The position numbers and the translations under genes were made by a program. A DNA stretch of 64,000 bases from Rhizobium sp. BK602 (lineage in GTDB: Bacteria; Pseudomonadota; Alphaproteobacteria; Rhizobiales; Rhizobiaceae): assembly GCF_014195095.1 (NCBI RefSeq), contig NZ_JACIBC010000008.1, positions 228,855 to 292,854 on the forward strand, written 5' to 3'. Of this stretch, positions 34,874 through 43,855 are shown piece after piece; position 1 is the stretch's first letter; the number at the start of each line of letters is the position of its first letter. A model generated the notes under the pieces. The model ran no database searches. It saw only the letters and a program-made list of their open reading frames with translations, and was not told the DNA's origin.

Positions 34874-36141
34874 CGCTTCGTCAGCGACAGGATCTTCTGG
34901 CGCAGCAGTTTCGCCATGTTGCGGGTGCTGCGGTACATGTGCAGCTGTGCCGCCACCTGCCGCACGTCGCGGTCGCCGTTCTGCGTCAGGCCGATGATCA
35001 GCGTGCCCATGTCCTCGCGCTCCTGCCAGAAGCGGCTCATGATGGGATGGTCGGGCGTGCCGCAGGAATCGGAGCGGACGATATTGGCGTCGTCGAGATG
35101 CCATTCCGTCAGCTCGCCCATCAGCAGCTTGCCGGGCGAGTAGCGGGCATAATCCTCGTTGTAGGCGGTCTTCCAGGTATAGGCTTCGCCGCCCATCATC
35201 AGCACGATCATCGAGGCGATGGCCTTGCCGTTGAGGTCGATGGTATGAATGCGCACGGCGTCGACGGCGGCGAGGTTGGAGACGGCTTCGCGGGCAAAGG
35301 CCGCGTGGTGACGGTCGGTCACCAGCGCACTGCGCTTCTTGCCCTTCCAGCCGCTGGCCTCGAGCGCCAGGAATTCCTCCATGCGCAGATGGATGTCGCG
35401 CGACTGGCGGCTCACGGTGTAGACGACCTCGCCATGGCTTTCCAGCAGCCGCCATTGCCGGCGCATCTCGCGCAAATGCGCATTCGAGATCGTCCGCTTG
35501 AGATAGGCGAGCGCATCGTCGCTGCTGTGAAGCATTGGCCGGCGATAGGTATTGGCGACGGTGAGCGGCAGGTTGCGGCCGATGGCGACGGCCTTTGCCA
35601 TCTGCGCGAAGCGGCCGTTCAGGCGGATATCCGGCAGCACCAATGTCGTCGGCAGCTGCAGCTCGCGCCGGGTCAGCGCCTCGAAGAGATTGTCCAGCGT
35701 CTCGCCGGCCTCCTCGGCATCCACCAGCGGCGTGCCGAGCGGGCCGAAGGAATTCGACCAGACACGGATGATCGACGGACCGATGGCGAAACCGGGCTTG
35801 TCGAGGGTAAAGGGCATCAGCAGGCGCATGCGGCTGCGGGTGCCGTTCTGGTCGCGCATCAGCGCGAGGCGGATGTGGCGGTCCTCCAGGCGCGGCATGG
35901 CCGGAGCCAGGAAACGGCCGGAAAAGAAGACGTTCGGCTCCATGGCGCGGTTGGAGAGGAAGTCCAACTCGTCCTGCAGCTCATAGCCGAGCTTGCCGGG
36001 ATAGAGGCAGAGTTCGCGGCCGGCGCGGCCGACTTCCACACGGGCTTCCGCCTTGGGCGGCTCGAAATGCAGCGCCGCGAGCGTATGCGTGAGCGCATTC
36101 ACTTGGCTGTCGGTGCTTTCGGTGAAAGGAGGGCGCGCCAT
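34870..36141 (-). CDS. GNAT/FemAB-like (BioF2/CelD-type) acyltransferase
   Basis: A 423-residue protein whose C-terminal half resembles the GNAT-fold acetyltransferase_6 domain found in CelD and FemAB relatives: RRQWRLLESHGEVVYTVS (about 237-254), EFLALEASGWKGKKRSAL and the late segment AYNEDYARYSPGKLLMGE. These act on polysaccharide or cell-wall substrates. It begins two bases after the flippase stop, so the pair form one unit, probably for making or decorating a surface polysaccharide. The product is unknown. Confidence 0.82.
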   Translation of the reverse strand: MARPPFTESTDSQVNALTHTLAALHFEPPKAEARVEVGRAGRELCLYPGKLGYELQDELDFLSNRAMEPNVFFSGRFLAPAMPRLEDRHIRLALMRDQNGTRSRMRLLMPFTLDKPGFAIGPSIIRVWSNSFGPLGTPLVDAEEAGETLDNLFEALTRRELQLPTTLVLPDIRLNGRFAQMAKAVAIGRNLPLTVANTYRRPMLHSSDDALAYLKRTISNAHLREMRRQWRLLESHGEVVYTVSRQSRDIHLRMEEFLALEASGWKGKKRSALVTDRHHAAFAREAVSNLAAVDAVRIHTIDLNGKAIASMIVLMMGGEAYTWKTAYNEDYARYSPGKLLMGELTEWHLDDANIVRSDSCGTPDHPIMSRFWQEREDMGTLIIGLTQNGDRDVRQVAAQLHMYRSTRNMAKLLRQKILSLTKR

Positions 36142-36143
36142 GG

Positions 36144-37559
36144 TCAGAGTGCCCCGTTCGTTGAGGAAATTACAGGTTTGCGGAGGAGGGCGAAGAGCGT
36201 GATACCGAGCGCGCGGCGCACCGCCATGTGCAGCAACAGGGCTTCGATCGCCAGGGCGCTCGCGGCGGCGATGGCGGCGCCCTCGATGCCGAATTGCGGG
36301 ATGAGCAGGAGGTTGAGGCCGATATTGGCAAGCAATGCGACGGCATAGAGATAGACGCAGAGCATCTGCCGGTCCGCCATCATCAGCAGTACCTCGGCCG
36401 GGCCGACCAATGCCTTGGCAAGCACCCCGGCGAGCAGGGTGGCCATGACCAACTGGCCCTCGGTGAAGGCGGCGCCGAAGAGCGAGAGCAGGAATTGCCC
36501 GGCTGCCAGCATCGCGATCCCGACGGCAAGCGCCGGGAAGAAGGTCCAGCGCGTGGCTTCCGTCGCGAAGGCGGCGAGCTTGCCGCGGTCGCCCTCGGCC
36601 ATGATCGCGGCAAAGCGCGGGCCGATGGCGGCCTTGACGGCGAAATGGACGAAATGCACCAGCGCCATGATCTTGGCGGCGGCGAAATAGATCGCGACCT
36701 CGCCGGGGTCGAGGAAGATGCCGACCACGACGACGTCGGAATTGGTCAGCAGATAGCCGACGCCCTCGACGAGGAAGACCGGGAAAGCGACGGCGAACCA
36801 GGCGTTGAACTCGATGGCTTTCGGGCCGCCCGGATAGTGGCGGCGCAGGCGGAAGTCGACCGCAAGATATTGGCAGAGCACGGTCACGAAGCTCGCCGCC
36901 AGCGCTGCCGACATGGCCGTGACCGCGCTGTGGGCCGCGCCGGCGAGAATGGCGCAGAGCATGAAGAGCAGGATCAGTGTCGGCCGGATGAGGAAGGTGG
37001 GGCTGAGCGCCATGACCGGCCAATGTTTGGCGCGCGCCGTGCCGTCGAGCACGTCGCCCAGCGCGATCATCGGCACGGCGATCAGGCCGAGGAAGATCGG
37101 CATCACATAGTAGCTTTCGATCCTGCCGCCGAAGGCATGGAGCGCCGCCATGCCGATCAGGGCGAGCCCGCCGGCGACCGCCAGCACGAAGAGGCGCGCG
37201 GTGCGGTTCAGCCCGCGAATGGCGTCATGCTCGCCGCTGGCGTCATATTGCGGCAGGAAACGGATGATGGCCGTGGGGAAGCCGAGGCAGGCGAGATTGC
37301 CGAACAGGATCATCAGCACCCAGACGAAGACGAAGATGCCATATTCGAACTGGCCCATCATGCGGGCGAGCGCGATCTGCGAGACGAAGGCAAGGGCGGC
37401 GCCGGCGATGCGGATGGAGAAGGCCGTGAGCGCCATGCGCTGCGAGACGGATTTTTCGTCTTTGCCGGCAAGAATGGGGGCAAGCTTGCGCAGATAGGGC
37501 GACAGAACGGTCCGCAGCCCGGACGGCAGCATTCTTTCTGCTGTTTGAAAGACCGTCAT
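36144..37559 (-). CDS. Polysaccharide flippase (oligosaccharide-exporter family)
   Basis: A 471-residue membrane protein with about twelve to fourteen TM segments and the MATE/Wzx-like pattern. FSIRIAGAALAFVSQIALARMMG (about 47-69) opens the first helices, then QFEYGIFVFVWVLMILFGN and LGFPTAIIRFLPQY. It should translocate lipid-linked sugars across the inner membrane. No glycosyltransferase gene accompanies it here. The GNAT gene follows with a 2-bp gap. Confidence 0.85.
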   Translation of the reverse strand: MTVFQTAERMLPSGLRTVLSPYLRKLAPILAGKDEKSVSQRMALTAFSIRIAGAALAFVSQIALARMMGQFEYGIFVFVWVLMILFGNLACLGFPTAIIRFLPQYDASGEHDAIRGLNRTARLFVLAVAGGLALIGMAALHAFGGRIESYYVMPIFLGLIAVPMIALGDVLDGTARAKHWPVMALSPTFLIRPTLILLFMLCAILAGAAHSAVTAMSAALAASFVTVLCQYLAVDFRLRRHYPGGPKAIEFNAWFAVAFPVFLVEGVGYLLTNSDVVVVGIFLDPGEVAIYFAAAKIMALVHFVHFAVKAAIGPRFAAIMAEGDRGKLAAFATEATRWTFFPALAVGIAMLAAGQFLLSLFGAAFTEGQLVMATLLAGVLAKALVGPAEVLLMMADRQMLCVYLYAVALLANIGLNLLLIPQFGIEGAAIAAASALAIEALLLHMAVRRALGITLFALLRKPVISSTNGAL

Positions 37560-37791
37560 GATCGATACGCAATACTTTGAAATATGATCTTAACCCTGCG
37601 GTAGTCTTGGCAGAGGGGGGTTAAGAATCGGTTTTCCTCATGTAAGGAAAATCGCATGGCGGCTGCAACGGTGTGTTTGTCGGCATGTGCAACCTGACGG
37701 TGGCGCCTGTCCTCCATGGACCGCGCAGGAATCGGGTGGCTGGATGGCGGCGCGGCGTGCAGAGTCGCAGGGCTCGCCGGTGGAGGACCGC

Positions 37792-38421
37792 ATGCTCACG
37801 CTTTACGATTATTTGCCATCGCAGAATGGCTGGAAGGCCAGGGTGCTGTTCGGGCTGCTGAATATTCCCTACCATACCCGACTGGTGTCGATCTTCGAGG
37901 GCGAGGGGCGCACCGATGCTTTTCTCGCTCTGAACCCGGCTGGCGGCATTCCCGTTCTCGAATTGGAGGATGGGCGGACGATCGCCGAATCAAATGCGAT
38001 CCTCGCTTATCTCGCCGAAGGTACGCCGTTCTTCCCCGCGGAACGCTATCAGCGCGCCAAGATCATGCAATGGCTGTTCTTCGAGCAATATCATGTCGAA
38101 CCGATCATCGGCACGTTGCGCTTCTGGACGCTGACGGGACGGCTTGAGCTCAATCGGGTGATGGCCGACGCCAAGCGCGCAGCCGGCGCCCGGGCTCTCG
38201 CCGCGCTGGAGCGCGGCCTTGCCAACACGCCGTTTCTTGCCGGCGAAGCGTTCTCGATCGCGGATATCGCCGTCTAAGCCTATGGCCACCGGGCAGGGGA
38301 TTGCGGTTTCGTTCTCGCCGACTATCCGGCAGTCGGGGCTTGGTTCGACCGGGTACGGGAGGTCATCGGTCGCGCCTATACGGTCCATCTCTATGGCGAG
38401 GATCCATATTCCGCTCTTTGA
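37792..38421 (+). pseudogene. Glutathione S-transferase interrupted by in-frame TAA
   Basis: The frame starts at 37792 behind GGAGG (37782-37786) and encodes a GST: thioredoxin-like N-domain MLTLYDYLPSQNGWKARVLF, NPAGGIPVLELEDGRTI and ESNAILAYLA, then an all-helical C-domain reaching FSIADIAV. A TAA at 38275-38277 (codon 162) ends it. Reading through, the same frame continues as AYGHRAGDCGFVLADYPAVGAWFDRV and ends at a second stop at 38419-38421, giving 209 codons, the normal GST length. Family members read IALYAY at this point, so a tyrosine codon has most likely become TAA. A sequencing error is the main alternative. Confidence 0.85.
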
Positions 38422-38499
38422 GCGTGATGGCTTGCTGGCGAGGTGTCGCCGCATGAGTTCTCCGGGCTGGTGCATTTCCCCGATCAACATTCGATAGGC

Positions 38500-38534
38500 G
38501 TAGAAACACGAATGCCGCCAAGCGGCGGCATTCG
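38500..38534 (-). terminator. Rho-independent terminator of secA
   Basis: Perfect 11-bp arms CGAATGCCGCC and GGCGGCATTCG with a 4-base loop lie 26 bp past the secA stop; on the reverse strand the stem is followed by TGTTTCTA. Confidence 0.75.
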
Positions 38535-38560
38535 GTTCATTGCTGTCGGTTCACGAAGCC

Positions 38561-41281
38561 TCAGACCACTTCATTGCTCTCGAAGGCGCCGTGGCAGTGC
38601 TTGTATTTCTTGCCCGAGCCACAGGGGCAGGCCTCGTTGCGGCCGATGCGGCCCCAGGTGGCGGGATTCTGCGGATCGCGATTTTCCGGCGGCACGACCG
38701 TCTCGTTGACGAGCCGGAGCGGCGCGAATTCGTCTTCGCCGGTGGTGGCGTCGATATGGCTCGCCTGCATCGGCAAAGGCTGCGGCTCGGCCGGCTGCTG
38801 CACCAGCTCGACGCGCGACAGCTGCGCGGTGACGGCCTGGCGAAGATTGTTCAGCAGCGACTGGAAGAGCTCGAAGGCTTCGGCCTTGTATTCCTGCAGC
38901 GGGTCGCGCTGGGCATAGCCGCGGAAGCCGATGACGGAGCGCAGGTGGTCGAGGTTGACGATGTGCTCGCGCCAGAGATTGTCCAGCGTCTGCAGCACGA
39001 TGGAGCGCTCGACATAGGTCATGATCTCGGGGCCGAAGCGCTCGGCCTTTTCCGCGGCAGCCTTGTCGGCGGCTTCCGTCAGGCGGGCGCGGATATCGTC
39101 TTCGGCGATGCCTTCTTCCTTGACCCAGTCGTGGATGGGCATGTCGAGATCGAAGAAGTTGGCGACGGCGATCTTCAGGCCGTCGGCATCCCATTGTTCG
39201 GCATAGGCGCGCTCCGGAATATGCCGGGCGACGAGGTCCTCGATGACCTCGTGGCGCATGTCGCCGACGGTCTCGGAGAGATCGGCCGCTTCCATCAGCT
39301 CGACGCGCTGTTCGAAGATGACCTTGCGCTGGTCGTTCAGCACGTCGTCATACTTCAGAACGTTTTTGCGGATGTCGAAGTTGCGGGCCTCGACCTTCTT
39401 CTGGGCGCGTTCCAGCGCCTTGTTGATCCAAGGATGGACGATGGCTTCGCCTTCCTTGAGGCCGAGCTTCTGCAGCATGCCGTCCATGCGGTCGGAGCCG
39501 AAGATGCGCATCAGGTCGTCCTGGAGCGACAGGTAGAATTTCGAGCGGCCGGGGTCGCCCTGACGGCCGGAACGGCCGCGCAGCTGGTTGTCGATGCGGC
39601 GGCTTTCATGGCGTTCGCTGGCGATGACGTAGAGACCGCCGGCGGCGAGCGAGCGCTGCTTCAGTTCCTTGATTTCCTCGGCGATGCGGGCAATGGCCGC
39701 GTCGCGCTCGGGGCCGGGCTCGACCTCGTGCAGGTCGCGCTCGACACGCATTTCGAGGTTGCCGCCGAGCTGGATGTCGGTGCCGCGGCCGGCCATGTTG
39801 GTGGCGATCGTCACCGCGCCGGGAACGCCGGCCTGGGCGACGATATAGGCTTCCTGCTCATGGTAGCGGGCGTTCAGGACCTGGAAGTCGTTGAAGCCCT
39901 GCTTGCGCATGAGGTCGGCCAGCAGTTCCGACTTCTCGATCGAGGTGGTGCCGACGAGAACCGGCTGGCCGCGCTTGTGGGCGTCCAGGATCTCGGCGAT
40001 GATCGCCTTGTATTTCTCCTCATGCGTCCGATAGACCTCGTCGTCCTCGTCGATACGCTGGATCGGCAGGTTGGTCGGCACTTCGATCACGTCGAGGCCG
40101 TAGATGTTGCCGAATTCTTCCGCTTCGGTCGAAGCCGTGCCGGTCATGCCGGCGAGCTTGTCGTACATACGGAAATAGTTCTGGAAGGTGATCTGCGCCA
40201 GCGTCTGGTTTTCCGGCTGGATCTGCACCCGTTCCTTGGCTTCCAGCGCCTGGTGCTGGCCGTCCGAATAGCGGCGGCCCGGCATCATGCGGCCGGTGAA
40301 CTCGTCGATGATGACGACTTCGCCGTTGCGAACGATATAGTCCTTGTCGCGCTGGAACAGCTTGTGGGCCTTGAGCGCGTTGTTGATGTGGTGGACGATC
40401 GCGACGTTTTCGACGTCGTAGAGCGATTCGCCCTTCAGCAGGCCGGCATCGCGCAGCATGTTTTCCAGCTTCTCGGTGCCGTCTTCGGAGAAGTTGGCCG
40501 AGCGCTGCTTTTCGTCGATTTCGTAATCGTCCTTCGACAGGCGCGGGATGAAGGCATCGATCGTGTTGTAGAGATCGGAGCGGTCGTCGAGCGGGCCGGA
40601 GATGATCAGCGGCGTGCGCGCTTCGTCGATCAGGATCGAGTCCACTTCGTCGACGATCGCGAAATTATGGCCGCGCTGCACCATCTGGGCGCGATCATAT
40701 TTCATATTGTCGCGCAGATAGTCGAAGCCGAGTTCGTTGTTCGTGGCGTAGGTGATGTCGCAGGCATAGGCGTCATGGCGCTCTTCGTCCGAGAGGCCGT
40801 GGATGATGACGCCGGTGGTCAGGCCGAGGAAGCTGTAGAGACGGCCCATGGTGGCGCTGTCGCGCTGTGCCAGATAGTCGTTGACCGTGACGACATGCAC
40901 GCCCTTGCCGGCGAGCGCGTTCAGATAGACCGGCAGGGTCGCGACCAGCGTCTTACCTTCGCCGGTCTTCATTTCGGCGATGGCGTTGGAATGCAGGATC
41001 ATGCCGCCGATCAACTGTACGTCGAAAGGTCGCATGCCGAGAACGCGGCGCGAGGCTTCGCGGGCAACGGCGAAGGCGGGCACGAGGATGTCGTCGAGCG
41101 TCTTGCCGTCGGCGAGCTGCTGGCGGAACTCGACCGTCTTGGCGGCCAGCGCCTCGTCGGACAGGGCACGCATCTGTTCTTCGAGCGCGTTGATCGCGGC
41201 GACATTCGGCTGGAAAGACTTCACCCGGCGGTCGTTGGACGAGCCAAACAACTTGCGGGCAATTCCACCTAGGCTGACCAT
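38561..41281 (-). CDS. secA: Preprotein translocase ATPase SecA
   Basis: A 906-residue motor that drives unfolded preproteins through SecYEG. Walker A is EMKTGEGKTLV (about 103-113), Walker B/DEAD-like is IVDEVDSILIDEA (about 209-221), and later helicase motifs TNMAGRGTDIQLGGN and RGRSGRQGDPG are intact. The C-terminal zinc motif CPCGSGKKYKHCHG, which binds SecB, is present. The length is normal. It is divergent from the periplasmic parvulin gene; both serve export. A terminator lies at 38500-38534. Confidence 0.97.
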   Translation of the reverse strand: MVSLGGIARKLFGSSNDRRVKSFQPNVAAINALEEQMRALSDEALAAKTVEFRQQLADGKTLDDILVPAFAVAREASRRVLGMRPFDVQLIGGMILHSNAIAEMKTGEGKTLVATLPVYLNALAGKGVHVVTVNDYLAQRDSATMGRLYSFLGLTTGVIIHGLSDEERHDAYACDITYATNNELGFDYLRDNMKYDRAQMVQRGHNFAIVDEVDSILIDEARTPLIISGPLDDRSDLYNTIDAFIPRLSKDDYEIDEKQRSANFSEDGTEKLENMLRDAGLLKGESLYDVENVAIVHHINNALKAHKLFQRDKDYIVRNGEVVIIDEFTGRMMPGRRYSDGQHQALEAKERVQIQPENQTLAQITFQNYFRMYDKLAGMTGTASTEAEEFGNIYGLDVIEVPTNLPIQRIDEDDEVYRTHEEKYKAIIAEILDAHKRGQPVLVGTTSIEKSELLADLMRKQGFNDFQVLNARYHEQEAYIVAQAGVPGAVTIATNMAGRGTDIQLGGNLEMRVERDLHEVEPGPERDAAIARIAEEIKELKQRSLAAGGLYVIASERHESRRIDNQLRGRSGRQGDPGRSKFYLSLQDDLMRIFGSDRMDGMLQKLGLKEGEAIVHPWINKALERAQKKVEARNFDIRKNVLKYDDVLNDQRKVIFEQRVELMEAADLSETVGDMRHEVIEDLVARHIPERAYAEQWDADGLKIAVANFFDLDMPIHDWVKEEGIAEDDIRARLTEAADKAAAEKAERFGPEIMTYVERSIVLQTLDNLWREHIVNLDHLRSVIGFRGYAQRDPLQEYKAEAFELFQSLLNNLRQAVTAQLSRVELVQQPAEPQPLPMQASHIDATTGEDEFAPLRLVNETVVPPENRDPQNPATWGRIGRNEACPCGSGKKYKHCHGAFESNEVV

Positions 41282-41527
41282 GTGACTGGTCCTTTCTGAG
41301 ATTTCATCCTGTCGTTTTCCGCTTTATCCATCTCCGAAAAAATCGGGAGTATAGCGCAAAACGCCCGGAAACTGTTCTGGACGCGAGGTTGCGTGACAGA
41401 TAAGAGGGGGGTCGATTGATGTCAACGGGAATTGGCCGATACAGAAAGGCCACATTCTCCTGCTGAAGGCTTTCTTCCTGCCGGATTCGCAACGTCGAGC
41501 CGGTCGTGACCACCGAAAGGTTATTTG

Positions 41528-42445
41528 ATGTTGAGCTATAATAAACTTGCTGCGGTTGCTTTCGCAACATTCGTCACCTTGCAGGCGCCGGTCTTCGCCG
41601 CTGACGCCAAGGACCCAGTCGTTGCCAAGGTCGGCGATGTGGAAATCCATCAGTCCGAACTCGATCTTGCGATCGCCAACCTCGACCCGCAACTCGGCCA
41701 GCTTCCCGACGACCAGAAGAAGGTCGCCGCCCTTTCGGCTTCGATCGACGTCAAGCTGCTCGCCAAGAGCGCCGCTGCCGAGAAACTCGACCAGACGCCG
41801 GACTTCCAGTCGCACATGGCCTATCTGCGCGACCGCGAGCTGCACAATGCCTATTTCAAGGCGCATGTCGCCGACGGCATCACCGACGATGAAGTCAAGG
41901 CCCGCTACGACAAGGAAGTCGCTGCCCTGCCGAAGCAGGAAGAAGTCCATGCCCGCCACATCCTGGTGAAGACCGAGGACGAAGCCAAGGCGATCATCAA
42001 GGAACTGGATGCCGGCAAGGATTTCGCTGCGCTCGCCAAGGAAAAGTCGACCGACCCGAACAAGGCCGACGGCGGCGATCTCGGCTATTTCGGCCATGGC
42101 CGCATGGTCAAGGAATTCGAAGACGCAGCCTTCGCGCTGCCGGTCGGCAGCTACACCAAGACCCCGGTAAAGTCCGATTTCGGCTGGCATGTCATCAAGG
42201 TCGAGGACAAGCGCGACGCTCCGCCGCCGCCGTTCGACCAGGTCAAGGACCAGGTTCGTCAGCTCGTCATGCGCGACAAGTATCTTGAACTCCTGAACAA
42301 GGCCAAGCAGGAATCGAAGGTCGTCATCAGCGACCCGGCGCTGAGCAAGGCCTATGAAGACGCACAGAAGCAGCAGGATGCCGCGCCGGCAGGGGATGTG
42401 GAAGCCCCCGATGCAGCCGCGCCCGACGCCCAGCCGCAGAAGTAA
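41528..42445 (+). CDS. Periplasmic parvulin-type peptidylprolyl isomerase
   Basis: A 305-residue SurA/PpiC-like chaperone. A signal peptide ends near VFAADAK (about residues 22-25). An N-terminal helical chaperone part (about 30-125) precedes a parvulin domain (about 135-240): EVHARHILVKTEDEA, GDLGYFGHGRMV and PVKSDFGWHVIKVED. The acidic, alanine/proline-rich tail looks disordered. Substrates would be exported envelope proteins, consistent with secA opposite. The ATG at 41528 is used; a TTG one codon earlier is possible. Confidence 0.9.
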   Translation: MLSYNKLAAVAFATFVTLQAPVFAADAKDPVVAKVGDVEIHQSELDLAIANLDPQLGQLPDDQKKVAALSASIDVKLLAKSAAAEKLDQTPDFQSHMAYLRDRELHNAYFKAHVADGITDDEVKARYDKEVAALPKQEEVHARHILVKTEDEAKAIIKELDAGKDFAALAKEKSTDPNKADGGDLGYFGHGRMVKEFEDAAFALPVGSYTKTPVKSDFGWHVIKVEDKRDAPPPPFDQVKDQVRQLVMRDKYLELLNKAKQESKVVISDPALSKAYEDAQKQQDAAPAGDVEAPDAAAPDAQPQK

Positions 42446-42465
42446 GCATTCGCAGTCAAACCATC

Positions 42466-42489
42466 AGGGCCCGGTTCTTCCGGGCCTTT
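42466..42489 (+). terminator. Terminator after the parvulin gene
   Basis: GGCCCGG and CCGGGCC (42468-42474 and 42480-42486) enclose TTCTT and are followed by TTT, 22 bp after the stop. It is a compact rho-independent terminator. Confidence 0.75.
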
Positions 42490-42503
42490 CACTGGAGCCG
42501 GAT

Positions 42504-42596
42504 GATTTTAGATCGCATCGACCTAAAATCTGAATCCGCTCCAGAATCAAAAATAGAGCATGATGCCGAAAACCGCCTACGCTTTTCGGCATCATG
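42504..42596. repeat. Two tandem hairpin elements in the argJ leader
   Basis: The first has arms GATTTTAG and CTAAAATC (42504-42511, 42523-42530). The second has 14-bp perfect arms CATGATGCCGAAAA and TTTTCGGCATCATG (42559-42572, 42583-42596) with a 10-base loop, and ends 17 bases before the argJ ATG. The second is of the same type as palindromes dispersed in other Rhizobium genomes. Confidence 0.75.
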
Positions 42597-42613
42597 TCCT
42601 TTCAGGTGGCCTC

Positions 42614-43855
42614 ATGTCCGGTTCCGTCTCTCCGCTTGCTCCCAAATCCTTCGTGACCATGCCGGCCCTGCGCGGCGTGCGCATGACCACGGCGTCCGCC
42701 GGCATCAAATACAAGAACCGGACGGACGTCCTGCTCATGGTCTTCGACAAGCCGGCTTCGGTCGCGGGTGTCTTCACCCGCTCGAAGTGCCCGTCGGCGC
42801 CGGTCGATTTCTGCCGGTCGAACCTGGCCCACGGCAGCGCCCGCGCCGTCGTCGTCAATTCCGGCAATGCCAATGCCTTTACCGGCCTCAAGGGCCGTCA
42901 GGCGACCGAACTGACCGCTAAGTCGGCGGCTGCCGCCGTCGGCTGCGGCGAGAACGAGGTCTATCTCGCCTCGACCGGCGTCATCGGCGAGCCGCTGGAC
43001 GCCACCAAGTTTTCCGGCGTGCTCGACACCATGGCGAAGGATGCCACGAGCGATTTCTGGTTCGAAGCCGCCAAGGCGATCATGACCACGGATACCTATC
43101 CGAAGGTCGCCACCCGCAGCGCCGAGATCGATGGCATCAAGGTCACCATCAACGGCATCGCCAAGGGCGCCGGCATGATCGCGCCCGACATGGCGACCAT
43201 GCTCTCCTTCGTCGTCACCGACGCCGATATTTCGTCTTCCGCCCTGCAGTCGCTGCTGTCCGACGGTGTCGGACCGAGCTTCAACTCGATGACGGTCGAT
43301 AGCGATACCTCCACCTCGGACACGCTGATGCTGTTTGCCACCGGCGCCGCCGCGGCCGACGGCCAGGCCCGCATCGAGCGCGCCGACGATCCGAGGCTCG
43401 CTGCTTTCCGCGCGGCGCTGAACGAGCTGCTCAAGGACCTCGCCATTCAGGTCGTCCGCGACGGCGAAGGCGCCACCAAGATGCTGGAGATCACGGTGAC
43501 CGGCGCCGAGAGCGATGCTAGCGCCAAGCGCATCGCGCTTTCGATCGCCAATTCGCCGCTGGTCAAGACCGCGGCCGCCGGTGAGGACGCCAATTGGGGC
43601 CGTGTCGTCATGGCCGTCGGCAAGGCCGGCGAGATGGCCGACCGCGACAAGCTCGCCATCTGGTTCGGCGATGTCCGCGTCGCCGTCAACGGCGAGCGCG
43701 ATCCTTCCTATTCGGAGGAGGCCGCTTCGAACGTCATGAAGCGGCAGGACATTCCGGTGAAAGTCGACCTCGGGCTCGGCAATGGCCGGGCGACGGTCTG
43801 GACCTGCGACCTCACCAAGGAATATGTTGCCATCAATGGCGACTACCGGAGCTGA
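42614..43855 (+). CDS. argJ: Bifunctional ornithine acetyltransferase / N-acetylglutamate synthase
   Basis: A 413-residue ArgJ that recycles the acetyl group in arginine synthesis. It is self-cleaved before the nucleophilic threonine in the motif IAPDMATMLSF; the ATM triad and the upstream KGAGM are intact. VVNSGNANAFTGLKG and KTAAAGEDANWGRVVMA are conserved substrate segments. The start MSGSVSPLAPKSF at 42614 is behind AGGTGG; a long frame to 42560 crosses a hairpin and lacks similarity. The GNAT gene overlaps the end by 20 bp. Confidence 0.94.
   Translation: MSGSVSPLAPKSFVTMPALRGVRMTTASAGIKYKNRTDVLLMVFDKPASVAGVFTRSKCPSAPVDFCRSNLAHGSARAVVVNSGNANAFTGLKGRQATELTAKSAAAAVGCGENEVYLASTGVIGEPLDATKFSGVLDTMAKDATSDFWFEAAKAIMTTDTYPKVATRSAEIDGIKVTINGIAKGAGMIAPDMATMLSFVVTDADISSSALQSLLSDGVGPSFNSMTVDSDTSTSDTLMLFATGAAAADGQARIERADDPRLAAFRAALNELLKDLAIQVVRDGEGATKMLEITVTGAESDASAKRIALSIANSPLVKTAAAGEDANWGRVVMAVGKAGEMADRDKLAIWFGDVRVAVNGERDPSYSEEAASNVMKRQDIPVKVDLGLGNGRATVWTCDLTKEYVAINGDYRS

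Noticed and set aside
38275..38277. Recoding of the TAA in the GST gene
   Set aside because: Known recoded stop codons are UGA and UAG; TAA with no downstream stem supports a nonsense mutation.
38540..41272. A 910-codon open frame antisense to secA
   Set aside because: The frame is a shadow of high-GC codon bias on the opposite strand. It has no recognisable domain and its reading is repetitive in V, D, A and L, while SecA on the other strand has every expected motif.
42560..42613. An upstream start for argJ at 42560
   Set aside because: The extension runs through a 14-bp-arm hairpin repeat and encodes no conserved residues; the ATG at 42614 has a ribosome-binding site.
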